From Chitinophaga silvisoli (lineage in GTDB: Bacteria; Bacteroidota; Bacteroidia; Chitinophagales; Chitinophagaceae): 64,000 bases of DNA. Below the pieces are notes generated by a model, which did not search any database, was not told the origin of the DNA, and was given only the letters and a program-made list of their open reading frames with translations. The position numbers and the translations under genes are program-made. Position 1 is the stretch's first letter, and every line of letters begins with the position of its first letter. The DNA is taken from NCBI RefSeq assembly GCF_003412465.1, contig NZ_QTJV01000001.1, positions 1,240,001-1,304,000 of the forward strand. The letters run 5' to 3'. Shown here piece by piece: positions 26,664-35,022 of the stretch.

Positions 26664-29600
26664 CTATTCATACAAGGATGGTACATAGTTTTTACTTTCT
26701 TTATCTTCCGGATCCAGGGATACGGACTTGGTGCTGGCTTTACCCTGTGCCCATGAGAATACCAGTGGCAGTAAGAAGAGGGTACTAAAGGTGGAGGCAA
26801 TCAGACCACCGATTACCGCACGACCCAACGGAGATGTCTGGTCACCGGTTTCACCCAGGCCACTTGCCATTGGGATCATACCAGCTACCATCGCAAGACT
26901 CGTCATCAGGATCGGACGGAGACGCAATGCGACAGCTTCTTTTGCAGAGACGATCGCATCACCGTTATGACGGCGTAACTGCTCTGCATTCGTCACCATC
27001 AGCACCGCATTGGAGATCGATACGCCCACGGACATGATGATACCCATATAAGACTGGAGGTTCAGGGTAGAACCCGTCAATATAAGGAGGGTGAGTGAAC
27101 CTAACAATACCGCAGGTACGGAAGCAAGTACTACCGCCGATACCTTGAAGGACTGGAAGTTGGCCGCCAGCATCAGGAAGATCACGATGATCGCTACTAC
27201 CAGACCACTCTGTAAGCTATCCAGTGTATCTGTCAGTGTAGAAGTCAGACCTACCAGGTCCACAGTCAGACCACGCGGCATTTCACCAAGCGATTTGATA
27301 GCTTTGTTTACTGCTGTCGTAGCTGTACCAAGGTCAATGTTATTGAGGTTGGCAGTGACTGACAGGGTTGGCATTGCACCAAGGTTATCTGCTTCACCCA
27401 GCGTGGTGTCAGGTGTGATGGTCGCTACATCACCCAGTACCGGCCGCGCACTGTTTGGCAGTAAAGGTAATTCCTCGATTGAATGAATGTCTGTCATTTT
27501 ATTTTCCGGGATCTCCACCTGTACGTTGTAGCTCAGGTTCTGCTTTTCATCCACCCATACATTTTTCTCAGTATAGCGGGACGATGAAGTGGAAGCGGTG
27601 ATCGTACGGGAGATGGTCGCCAGGTCAATACCCAGCTGGGCAGCCCTTAAACGGTCGATCTCGATTTTCAGCGAAGGATACTTGGTAGATTGTCCCAGCT
27701 GTACGTCGCGGAGGAAAGGAATCTCTTTCAGTTTCGCGATCATTTTATTAGCATATTGCTCCGCCTGTTTCCTGTTTCTGCCGGAGAACCTTACCTCGAT
27801 TGGCGTAGGTGAACCCTGGCTCAGGATTTTTTCAGTCAGTTCAATTGGCTCAAAGGATGGCCTCACATCGGGTTCCACTTCTTTCAGTTTTGCCCTGATC
27901 TTATCTTTCAGCTCGTCAATGTTTGTTTTATATTCTTCTTTCAGGGCTACCTGAATAACTGCTTCCTGCGGACCTGCCATCCAGAGATAGATAGGGGCCG
28001 TAGAGAACAGACCCGGGTGCTGACCGATATAAGCAGAAGTGATAGATACATTTTCCGGTCCAACCAGATCCCTGATCGTATTAATTGCTTTCAGTGTTTT
28101 TGCTTCCGTTACTTCGGCACGGGTACCATCCGGTGCACGCAGGCGAAGCTGGAACTGACCACCGTTGCTATGTGGCAATACGTCACGGCCAATGTGGTTC
28201 AGAAGCAAAACTACCAGCCCCATACCACCAATAATATAAATGGTTACGATGAGCTTACGTGCCGGCATGATACGCTCTATGAAGCGCATAAAGCGGTTAC
28301 GGAACTTATCGAATTTAGTCAGTGGCGCATCATGGCCGCCGTGTGGATGTTCAACGAGCATTTTCTTTTCATCCCAGGTATCTTCTTCCAGCCCATCAGG
28401 TTTGTAATCCTGTGGAGTGCCATGCCCATGTTCTTTCATGAGCCAGTTAGCCATTACAGGTACAAAGGTCTGCGCCAGGAAGTAAGAGATGATCATTGCA
28501 AAACCAATCGCGAGTGCCAGAGGCAGGAACAATGAACCCGGAATACCACCCATGGTAAATGCTGGTGCAAATACAGCGAGGATACAGAAGAGGATGAGGA
28601 GTTTCGGGAAGGCGATTTCCTTACACGCATCCCAGATCGCCAGGCCTTTCGGCTTTCCCATATCCAGGTGCTGGTGAATGTTTTCTATCGTCACCGTACT
28701 CTCATCCACCAATATCCCGATGGCCAGTGCAAGGCCACTCAGTGTCATAATGTTGATCGTTTGCCCGGCTAACTTAAGACAGAGCACTGCCGCAATGATA
28801 GAAGTCGGGATCGTAAGGATTACAATGAGTGCACCCCGTGGGTCACCCAGGAAGAGTAATACCATCAGACCTGTGAGCACCGCACCAATTGTACCCTCAC
28901 TGATCAGACTTTTTACAGCGTTGATCACATATACGGACTGGTCAAATTCAAAAGACAGCTTCACATCATCCGGTAACTGTGCCTGGAATCTTGGAATAGC
29001 TGCTTTCAGTTTCTGTACCACATCCCAGGTAGAGGCATCACCATTCTTGGCTACAGACAGGTAAATGGAACGACGCCCGTTTACCAGTGCATAACCTGCG
29101 GTGATGTCCGCACCATCTTCTACAGTCGCTACGTCGCGAAGGAAGAGGGTTTGCGCACCACCTTTAAAGAGTGGAATATCTTCGAAATCTTTTATAGTAT
29201 GAATGGTCGTGTTTACCGGTGTGATATAGTTCTTATCGCCGATACGCACGTTACCGGAAGGAGATACCTGGTTGTTGAGACGCAGCGCTTCCACTACCTG
29301 GTCAGGAGTCAGGTTGTGAGATCGTAATAATGTAGGATCTACTTTGATCACCACAGTACGGATGTTACCACCGAAAGGAGGGGCTGACAACAGACCAGGG
29401 ATCTGTGTGAAGGACGAACGCACATAAGTGTTTGCGAGGTCCAGCAGTTCGTTGTTATTACGCTTGTCGCTGCTCAGTACCAGGTTACCAACTGGCAGGG
29501 TAGAGGCATCGAAACGCAGGATGAACGGAGGCTGTGATCCTTGCGGGAAGATAGCCTGGGCACGGTTACAAAAGGCGGCGAGTTCCGCCTGTGCCTGTGC

Positions 29601-29903
29601 CATGTTAGTACCCGGATAGAAGCTCACTTTCAGGAGTGAGAGACCCTGTATATTTTTCGTCTCTATACTTTTGATACCATTTACATAGAGGAGGATATTT
29701 ACATATTGTTTACCAAAGAAGGCCTCCATCTGGGAAGGGGTGTAGCCACCGAAGGGGTGCGATATATACATTACCGGAAGGTCCAGTTTTGGAAATATAT
29801 CCACCTTGATGGTCCTGACCGCGCCCACACCGAAAAAGAACAGGGCGGCCACGATCACCAGGATGGTAATGGGTTTGCGTAATGCCGATCTTATCAGGTT
29901 CAT
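26664..29903 (-). CDS. RND-family efflux pump, inner-membrane permease
   Basis: The 1079-residue protein has the normal RND length and plan: an N-terminal membrane helix (PITILVIVAALFFFGVGAV), a large periplasmic domain, six helices, a second periplasmic domain and six more helices. The relay helix reads GILVDESTVTIEN with Asp400-Glu401, where multidrug pumps of the AcrB group usually have Asp-Asp. A long cytoplasmic loop (EHGHGTPQDYKPDGLEED ... EHPHGGHDAP) contains several His residues. It exports substrates using the proton gradient; the substrate is unknown. It lies between the TolC-like and adaptor genes with gaps of 4 bp on each side. Confidence 0.93.
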   Translation of the reverse strand: MNLIRSALRKPITILVIVAALFFFGVGAVRTIKVDIFPKLDLPVMYISHPFGGYTPSQMEAFFGKQYVNILLYVNGIKSIETKNIQGLSLLKVSFYPGTNMAQAQAELAAFCNRAQAIFPQGSQPPFILRFDASTLPVGNLVLSSDKRNNNELLDLANTYVRSSFTQIPGLLSAPPFGGNIRTVVIKVDPTLLRSHNLTPDQVVEALRLNNQVSPSGNVRIGDKNYITPVNTTIHTIKDFEDIPLFKGGAQTLFLRDVATVEDGADITAGYALVNGRRSIYLSVAKNGDASTWDVVQKLKAAIPRFQAQLPDDVKLSFEFDQSVYVINAVKSLISEGTIGAVLTGLMVLLFLGDPRGALIVILTIPTSIIAAVLCLKLAGQTINIMTLSGLALAIGILVDESTVTIENIHQHLDMGKPKGLAIWDACKEIAFPKLLILFCILAVFAPAFTMGGIPGSLFLPLALAIGFAMIISYFLAQTFVPVMANWLMKEHGHGTPQDYKPDGLEEDTWDEKKMLVEHPHGGHDAPLTKFDKFRNRFMRFIERIMPARKLIVTIYIIGGMGLVVLLLNHIGRDVLPHSNGGQFQLRLRAPDGTRAEVTEAKTLKAINTIRDLVGPENVSITSAYIGQHPGLFSTAPIYLWMAGPQEAVIQVALKEEYKTNIDELKDKIRAKLKEVEPDVRPSFEPIELTEKILSQGSPTPIEVRFSGRNRKQAEQYANKMIAKLKEIPFLRDVQLGQSTKYPSLKIEIDRLRAAQLGIDLATISRTITASTSSSRYTEKNVWVDEKQNLSYNVQVEIPENKMTDIHSIEELPLLPNSARPVLGDVATITPDTTLGEADNLGAMPTLSVTANLNNIDLGTATTAVNKAIKSLGEMPRGLTVDLVGLTSTLTDTLDSLQSGLVVAIIVIFLMLAANFQSFKVSAVVLASVPAVLLGSLTLLILTGSTLNLQSYMGIIMSVGVSISNAVLMVTNAEQLRRHNGDAIVSAKEAVALRLRPILMTSLAMVAGMIPMASGLGETGDQTSPLGRAVIGGLIASTFSTLFLLPLVFSWAQGKASTKSVSLDPEDKESKNYVPSLYE

Positions 29904-29907
29904 CTAA

Positions 29908-31296
29908 TTAAAATTCATTAATGAAAAGAGAAAAATTACCACTGGCGGCTGCTTTCAGCAGCAATGCCTGCCATACGTTCGTGTATGCGATGTCACGGTC
30001 TGTCTCTGCACGGTTCAGTGTATACAACACCTGCGTTACATCCACGATTGTATTCAACCCGTTTTTGTACAATACAGTGCGCTGGTTATAAGCATCGGAT
30101 GCTGCTGTCACCTGGATGGGCGCTTCCCTGTAGTTGTCCAGTGCATTCTTCATTCTGGTATCAGACAGTTTTAACTGCGCGGTGAGCTGTTGCTTTACTA
30201 GATCGTATTGATCCTGTATACCTGATGCAGTAAATTTCTGCGCTGCTACCTGTTTATTGACCCTGAGTATAGAAGTTAGGTTCCATGTTACACCGATACC
30301 CAGCAGATAGTTGCTCCGGCTGGGCTTCACACCATCCCAGTAAGCATGTGTATAATCTGACTGATCTGCGGCGTAGTTAGTACCAAAGCCAGAACCTCTC
30401 GTTTGCATCGTACCAAAGAAGGAGAAGGTAGGGTAGTACAGTCTTTGTAAATACTTCGCCTGTTCCTGGTTGACCTTGAGTTGGTTTTCATAGTACTTCA
30501 GGGTAGGGTTGTTCACGATGTCAGCAGAATCTGCCACAGCGGTAGGGATCTGCTTAATGAACACGGTATCGAGTACAAATTCCTGTACCGGTACGCCCAT
30601 CAGTACTGCCAGGTTGTTGGCCTGGGTCTGTTCGTTGTCCTTTGCATTAGTATATGCAATACGTGCATTGGATACTTCCGCATTGGCGAGAGATGAATCT
30701 ACGCCGGCGATCAGACCATTGTTTACGCGGGTCACTACGACCGCTCGGAAGGTATCAGCCCTGTCAAGGTTGTTCTTCCAGCTGCGTGTGAGGCGCTGAG
30801 CAGCGAGAAGGTTGAGGTAAGCCGAAGCTACTCTTACTTCATGCTGAAATTTTTCCTGTGCCAGGTCAGCAGAGTCTCTCTCGACTGTAGCCTGCGCAGT
30901 TTTAATTTTTTCCTTAATACGGCCAAAGGAGAAGAAATCCCAGTTAACATTGGCCAGGTATAATCCACCAAAAGCTGAGTTCCAGTTGTTTTGCGCGAGG
31001 GTAGGGCCTGATGAGGCTACAGCAAGACCATTCAAACCGTAGGAGGGGCCAAAGATCCCGTTGATGGTTCCATAATCCTGCTGTCCGGCCACGTTCAGGT
31101 TAGGCAGGTATTCCCGCTTCACGGACTGCGCTGTTGACTGGGACGCTTTTAAGTAATTGGCTTTGGCCTTGATGGTCCCGTAGTTGGCCAGTGCAGTCTG
31201 CACCGCATCTTTGAGTGTCAAAACCTGTGCGTGTGCCAACTTCGCTGGTCCATAGAGGAGCAGGAGAAAGAGACAGACGAGTTTTTTTCTTTGCAT
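29908..31296 (-). CDS. TolC-type outer-membrane efflux channel
   Basis: The 462-residue protein has a signal peptide (to about residue 24, AHAQ) and two long helical halves typical of the outer membrane efflux family (TLKDAVQTALANYGTIKAKANYL; later ANAEVSNARIAYTNAKDNEQ, cited as TLKDAVQTALANYG and NAEVSNARIAYTNAKD). It should form the trimeric outer-membrane tunnel for the RND pump encoded 4 bp downstream. The histidine kinase gene ends 27 bp upstream. Confidence 0.92.
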   Translation of the reverse strand: MQRKKLVCLFLLLLYGPAKLAHAQVLTLKDAVQTALANYGTIKAKANYLKASQSTAQSVKREYLPNLNVAGQQDYGTINGIFGPSYGLNGLAVASSGPTLAQNNWNSAFGGLYLANVNWDFFSFGRIKEKIKTAQATVERDSADLAQEKFQHEVRVASAYLNLLAAQRLTRSWKNNLDRADTFRAVVVTRVNNGLIAGVDSSLANAEVSNARIAYTNAKDNEQTQANNLAVLMGVPVQEFVLDTVFIKQIPTAVADSADIVNNPTLKYYENQLKVNQEQAKYLQRLYYPTFSFFGTMQTRGSGFGTNYAADQSDYTHAYWDGVKPSRSNYLLGIGVTWNLTSILRVNKQVAAQKFTASGIQDQYDLVKQQLTAQLKLSDTRMKNALDNYREAPIQVTAASDAYNQRTVLYKNGLNTIVDVTQVLYTLNRAETDRDIAYTNVWQALLLKAAASGNFSLFINEF

Positions 31297-31323
31297 GATA
31301 ATTGAACATTAGACCATGATACC

Positions 31324-32664
31324 TTAATGCAGCAGCTCGCGGCGTGGTGTGAGCACGTCTTCGTTTACCCCTGACTTTAAAGCACCTATTGATTCATCGA
31401 AAATAATTTGAATGGTGTGCCATCCATTGGCATAGTCGTATTGGATGGTGAAGTGGTTGAGATCGCAGATCTGTTTTACGATTGCGAGACCGATACCGAT
31501 GGAATCACTTCTTTTGTTGCCTTTCTTGAAGCGGCCGAAGAGCTCACTGGTAGGTACTTCAGGAGGGAGACCTGTATTGCTGATCACGAGTTTTTCCCTG
31601 GTGAGGTGGACCTCAATGTTTCCATTAGTAGTATTATGACGGATGGCATTGCTCAGCAGGTTACCCAGGAGAATGTCTGCCAGGGCAGGATGCAGCTGTA
31701 GTGCGATACCTTTATAAATATTGCGGGACAATGAGATGGACTTCATGTCCAGTAATTCTGAAAAGCTGTTTAAAGTTTCTGTCAGCAGGCCGGAGAATGA
31801 AATAGTCCGTTTATCATCATATTCATTATTCTCCAACTTTGCCAGCAGTGTCAGGGAGCTATTAATCCTTGATAATTTCTCGATGGCATTCTGCATATCA
31901 CTGATGAGTGACATGACAGTGTCTACGTCTTTTCCATGCAGGTATGATTCTGTGAGCAGTTCCAGCTTGCTGCGTAGTATAGCCAGTGGTGTCTGCAATT
32001 CATGGGAGGCGTTTTCTGTAAACTCTTTCAGTGCACGATAGTCATCCAGCGCCTTGTCAGTCATGTTATTCAAAAAGCTATTGAGGGCTTTCAGTTCTTT
32101 GGCATTGGGTACCGGAAGAGAAAGTCTTTGTTTCTGTTTAAGGTTGAAGCGCTGTATTCTCTTCAGCGTTCTGTTGAATGGTGCCAGGATGATACGGGAT
32201 ACGAACCTTGCAGACAAAGCTGTGAGCAGGAACAGGATGGAGAAGATCCAGATAAAGGAGCTGGCCAGTCCTGTAAGAATTTCGTTTGCCTTCGTAATAT
32301 AATTATAGGAGCAGATACTGTAGTAAGTGCCATTTATATTATAATAGGAAGTAACCGTGAGGCGACATTCCCTGTGTTTGAGCATCGTGTTGTAGAAGGT
32401 ATGTTCGTACACTTCATGCTTGTTGACAGGTATTTCATTTTGCTTCAATACTTTTATTTCAGCGGGCCTGCCACGGAGGTAGGTATCCGGACTTACGCCA
32501 TTGCGCATAGTCTGGGCCATGAGGTCATTGTAGACCTTGAGCCGGCTTATTTCAGCCTCATCGATCTCCGATTTTACCTTATAATAGGCGATACCGATAC
32601 CGGCCAGCATGGCCGCCAGCGTGATACAGAGATACCATAAAGTAAATTTGTTGACGAGTTTCAT
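31324..32664 (-). CDS. Sensor histidine kinase
   Basis: The 446-residue kinase has two membrane helices (about 9-29 and 133-156) flanking a roughly 100-residue periplasmic sensor. It continues with a HAMP-like linker, the dimerisation box NASHELQTPLAIL with phospho-acceptor His221, and an HATPase domain with an N box (LGNLLSNAIRHN) and G boxes near FGRFKKGNKRSDSIGIGLAI, cited as SDSIGIGLAI. It should phosphorylate the response regulator encoded 23 bp upstream. Being in the efflux operon, it probably senses a toxic compound or envelope stress. Confidence 0.93.
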   Translation of the reverse strand: MKLVNKFTLWYLCITLAAMLAGIGIAYYKVKSEIDEAEISRLKVYNDLMAQTMRNGVSPDTYLRGRPAEIKVLKQNEIPVNKHEVYEHTFYNTMLKHRECRLTVTSYYNINGTYYSICSYNYITKANEILTGLASSFIWIFSILFLLTALSARFVSRIILAPFNRTLKRIQRFNLKQKQRLSLPVPNAKELKALNSFLNNMTDKALDDYRALKEFTENASHELQTPLAILRSKLELLTESYLHGKDVDTVMSLISDMQNAIEKLSRINSSLTLLAKLENNEYDDKRTISFSGLLTETLNSFSELLDMKSISLSRNIYKGIALQLHPALADILLGNLLSNAIRHNTTNGNIEVHLTREKLVISNTGLPPEVPTSELFGRFKKGNKRSDSIGIGLAIVKQICDLNHFTIQYDYANGWHTIQIIFDESIGALKSGVNEDVLTPRRELLH

Positions 32665-32687
32665 GACCAGTTCTTTGCGGGCATTTG

Positions 32688-33371
32688 TTATGAAGCAGTT
32701 GTATTGAACTTATATCCTAATCCATACACCGTGTTGATATAATCACCTCCATTCGCTGCGTGAATCTTCTTACGTAAGTTTTTCACATGCTGATATACAA
32801 AATCAAAATTGGAGAGGTTGTCGGTATAATCGCCCCACAAGTGAGCAGCTATCGATTGCCTGGAGAGCACCCTGTTTTTATTCACAACGAAATATAATAA
32901 CAGGTCGAACTCCTTGGGCGTAACATCGAGCGGGGTATTATTGACCAACGCTTCCAGTGTGTCTGTATTCAGCCGGATCTCATTAAACGAGACAATATTG
33001 CTGCCCTGTAGTTTCTTTCTTCTGTATACGGCTCTTAGCCTTGCGTGTAATTCAGGTAGGTGGAACGGCTTTGTCAGGTAGTCGTCGGCACCTCCTTCCA
33101 GTCCGGTAATCTTATCATCCAGTGAGTTCTTTGCAGAGATAATGACTACACAGCTTTCAATCTTTTCATGATGTATGAGTTGCAATAAGTCAAGACCATT
33201 TCCATCAGGCAAAGTGATATCGAGCAGAATGACATCGTATTGAAATGAGATAAGTTTATCGTGCGCGTCATTTCTGGTATAGCTTACCTCACACAGGTAT
33301 CCTTCTTTTTCAAGGAAATTGGTAATGCTTGCGGCCAGTTCTATGTTATCTTCAATGAGCAGTACTTTCAT
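32688..33371 (-). CDS. OmpR/PhoB-family response regulator
   Basis: The 227-residue regulator has a receiver domain (MKVLLIEDNIELAASI; phospho-acceptor Asp51 in VILLDITLPDGNGL; Lys in YLTKPFH) and a C-terminal winged helix (about 125-225, DVTPKEFDLLLYFV ... VYQHVKNLRKKI, VYGLGYKF). ATG 33371 gives the canonical receiver N-terminus; the frame extends upstream to 33488 without similarity. First gene of the operon with kinase, TolC, RND and adaptor, so it is likely the activator of its own efflux pump. Confidence 0.95.
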   Translation of the reverse strand: MKVLLIEDNIELAASITNFLEKEGYLCEVSYTRNDAHDKLISFQYDVILLDITLPDGNGLDLLQLIHHEKIESCVVIISAKNSLDDKITGLEGGADDYLTKPFHLPELHARLRAVYRRKKLQGSNIVSFNEIRLNTDTLEALVNNTPLDVTPKEFDLLLYFVVNKNRVLSRQSIAAHLWGDYTDNLSNFDFVYQHVKNLRKKIHAANGGDYINTVYGLGYKFNTTAS

Positions 33372-33761
33372 ACAGCTGCAAAATTTGTTATCAATTTTGA
33401 AGCAATCTTGAAGGTTGGTTAATAAGCAAAAAGGACCCAGTTCATAAAACGTGGATCCTTTTTGCCTATACTTTATTAAAAATTGCAATCATAACGCAAA
33501 GGTGCTAAGATTTCCGGCGAGTTTTATTGTGCTATTCAAACAAAAAATTGTAAAATTCAAAGAATTTAAAAATAGTTAAGTCACTTTGTTAAAAACCTGT
33601 GACAATTGGGCCAGATTTGATGCTTCCTTAAAAAGCGCTTAAAATTTGAGGAGGGTGTAAGTTGTAAAAAATGAATATATAGGTGGTGGAATAAGGGGAT
33701 GAATGGTAGGGTGTTTCTTGCGGCTTGCGGCAGCAGGGAAAAGGAGTTTTTATCCGGAAAA
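33372..33761 (-). promoter_or_regulatory. Leader/intergenic region of the efflux operon with a terminator-like hairpin
   Basis: The 390 bp contain no gene. At 33426-33465 GCAAAAAGGACCCA pairs with TGGATCCTTTTTGC (one mismatch) around 12 nt, with T-rich ends on both strands. It ends 55 bp before the regulator start codon. If the promoter lies to its right, it would be an attenuator in the leader; if the promoter lies in the 55 bp, it is an insulating terminator. No full TTTG/TAnnTTTG promoter was found. Confidence 0.45.
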
Positions 33762-33800
33762 TGCATGCTTCATCTTACATTTTGTAGGATGAAGCATGCA
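33762..33800 (-). terminator. Intrinsic terminator after the alcohol dehydrogenase gene
   Basis: TGCATGCTTCATCTTAC pairs with GTAGGATGAAGCATGCA (17 bp with one G-T) around a 5-nt loop. On the minus strand TTTT follows. It starts 5 bp after the minus-strand stop at 33806. Confidence 0.88.
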
Positions 33801-33805
33801 TAATA

Positions 33806-34849
33806 TTATAAGGTAGCCATATCAATCACAAAGCGATAACGCACATCTCCTTTCAGCATTCTGTCATACGCATTCTGGATATAAGGCATCTCAATCAGTT
33901 CGATGTCTGAAACAATGTTGTGCTCGGCGCAATAGTCCAGCATTTCCTGTGTTTCCTGGATCCCACCGATCATAGAACCCGCAATAGACTTACGCCCTGC
34001 AATCATTGCAAATGCATGCACTGATGCCGGGGTTGGAGGTGCACCCACACAAATATGTATACCATTTGTCTTCAGCAGACCAAGGTACATTCCATAATCA
34101 TGTTCAGCAGAAACAGTGTCGATAATGAAATCGAAACTACCTCTTGCTGCATTCACCTGCTCCTGGTCACTGGTAAGCAGGAAGTGATGAGCACCCAGGC
34201 GCTCAGCGTCTGCTTTCTTATTAGGAGAGGTACTCAGCATGGTCACTTCTGCGCCAAATGACACAGCAAATTTTACTGCCATGTGGCCGAGACCGCCCAG
34301 ACCCAGTACGCCTACTTTATGGCCTTTGCCCACCTTCCAGTGGCGCAGGGGAGACCATGTAGTGATACCTGCACATAATAATGGTGCTACCGCAGGGAGG
34401 TGCAGTTTTTCAGATACCAGCAATACGAAGTCTTCACTTACCACGATCTTGTTGGAATAACCGCCAAAAGTCGGCGTTACCTTATCCTGCTCATAGCTGT
34501 TGTATGTACCGGAAGAACCATTCAGGCAATATTGTTCCTGGCCCTGGGAGCAGTTTTCACACTCGCGGCAGGAATCCACCAGGCAACCTACACCTACCAG
34601 GTCACCGGTTTTGAATTTCTTTACATGTGCGCCTACGGCAGTAACACGGCCTACAATTTCATGACCCGGTACCATTGGGTAAATGGAATTTCCCCACTCG
34701 TTCTTGATCTGGTGAAGATCGGAGTGACATACACCACAATATAAAATGTCAAATTGTACATCGTGAGGTCCCGGTTCCCTTCTTTCAAAATTGAAAGGTC
34801 CTAGCTGCGCCTGGGCGTCAAACGCAGCATATCCTTTAGCTGGAATCAT
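33806..34849 (-). CDS. Zinc-dependent alcohol dehydrogenase (NAD(P)-dependent, YahK/CAD-like)
   Basis: The 347-residue cytosolic enzyme interconverts alcohols and aldehydes. It has the catalytic zinc motif CGVCHSD (Cys41) and GHE (His63), the four-Cys structural zinc site (Cys94, Cys97, Cys100, Cys108), and the nucleotide fold GVLGLGGLGHMAVKFA. The length and the sequence after the zinc sites (FGGYSNKIVV) fit the cinnamyl-alcohol dehydrogenase/YahK group, which usually prefers NADPH. It is a single gene with its own terminator. Confidence 0.93.
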   Translation of the reverse strand: MIPAKGYAAFDAQAQLGPFNFERREPGPHDVQFDILYCGVCHSDLHQIKNEWGNSIYPMVPGHEIVGRVTAVGAHVKKFKTGDLVGVGCLVDSCRECENCSQGQEQYCLNGSSGTYNSYEQDKVTPTFGGYSNKIVVSEDFVLLVSEKLHLPAVAPLLCAGITTWSPLRHWKVGKGHKVGVLGLGGLGHMAVKFAVSFGAEVTMLSTSPNKKADAERLGAHHFLLTSDQEQVNAARGSFDFIIDTVSAEHDYGMYLGLLKTNGIHICVGAPPTPASVHAFAMIAGRKSIAGSMIGGIQETQEMLDYCAEHNIVSDIELIEMPYIQNAYDRMLKGDVRYRFVIDMATL

Positions 34850-34973
34850 TTCTTTGAAATTAATAAATGTGAGGAAAATAGTTGTTGCTTCTCTACAAAC
34901 GCGAAGGTAAGGGGCTCAATTGGGAGTAAAAAGAGGGGGAGGACTATTAAAAAAGATAGCGAAGAGCAGAAAA

Positions 34974-35008
34974 CCAGATCTCTTCCGCCATAAACGGAAG
35001 AGATCTGG
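34974..35008 (-). terminator. Intrinsic terminator after the first CHU_C protein gene
   Basis: A perfect 14-bp stem, CCAGATCTCTTCCG with CGGAAGAGATCTGG, around a 7-nt loop. On the minus strand it is followed by TTTTCTGCT. It lies 15 bp beyond the stop codon at 35023. Confidence 0.85.
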
Positions 35009-35022
35009 ATCAGAAGGGTTTA

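Noticed and set aside
32002..32640. 212-codon plus-strand frame opposite the histidine kinase gene
   Set aside because: Shadow frame; the kinase motifs on the minus strand are complete.
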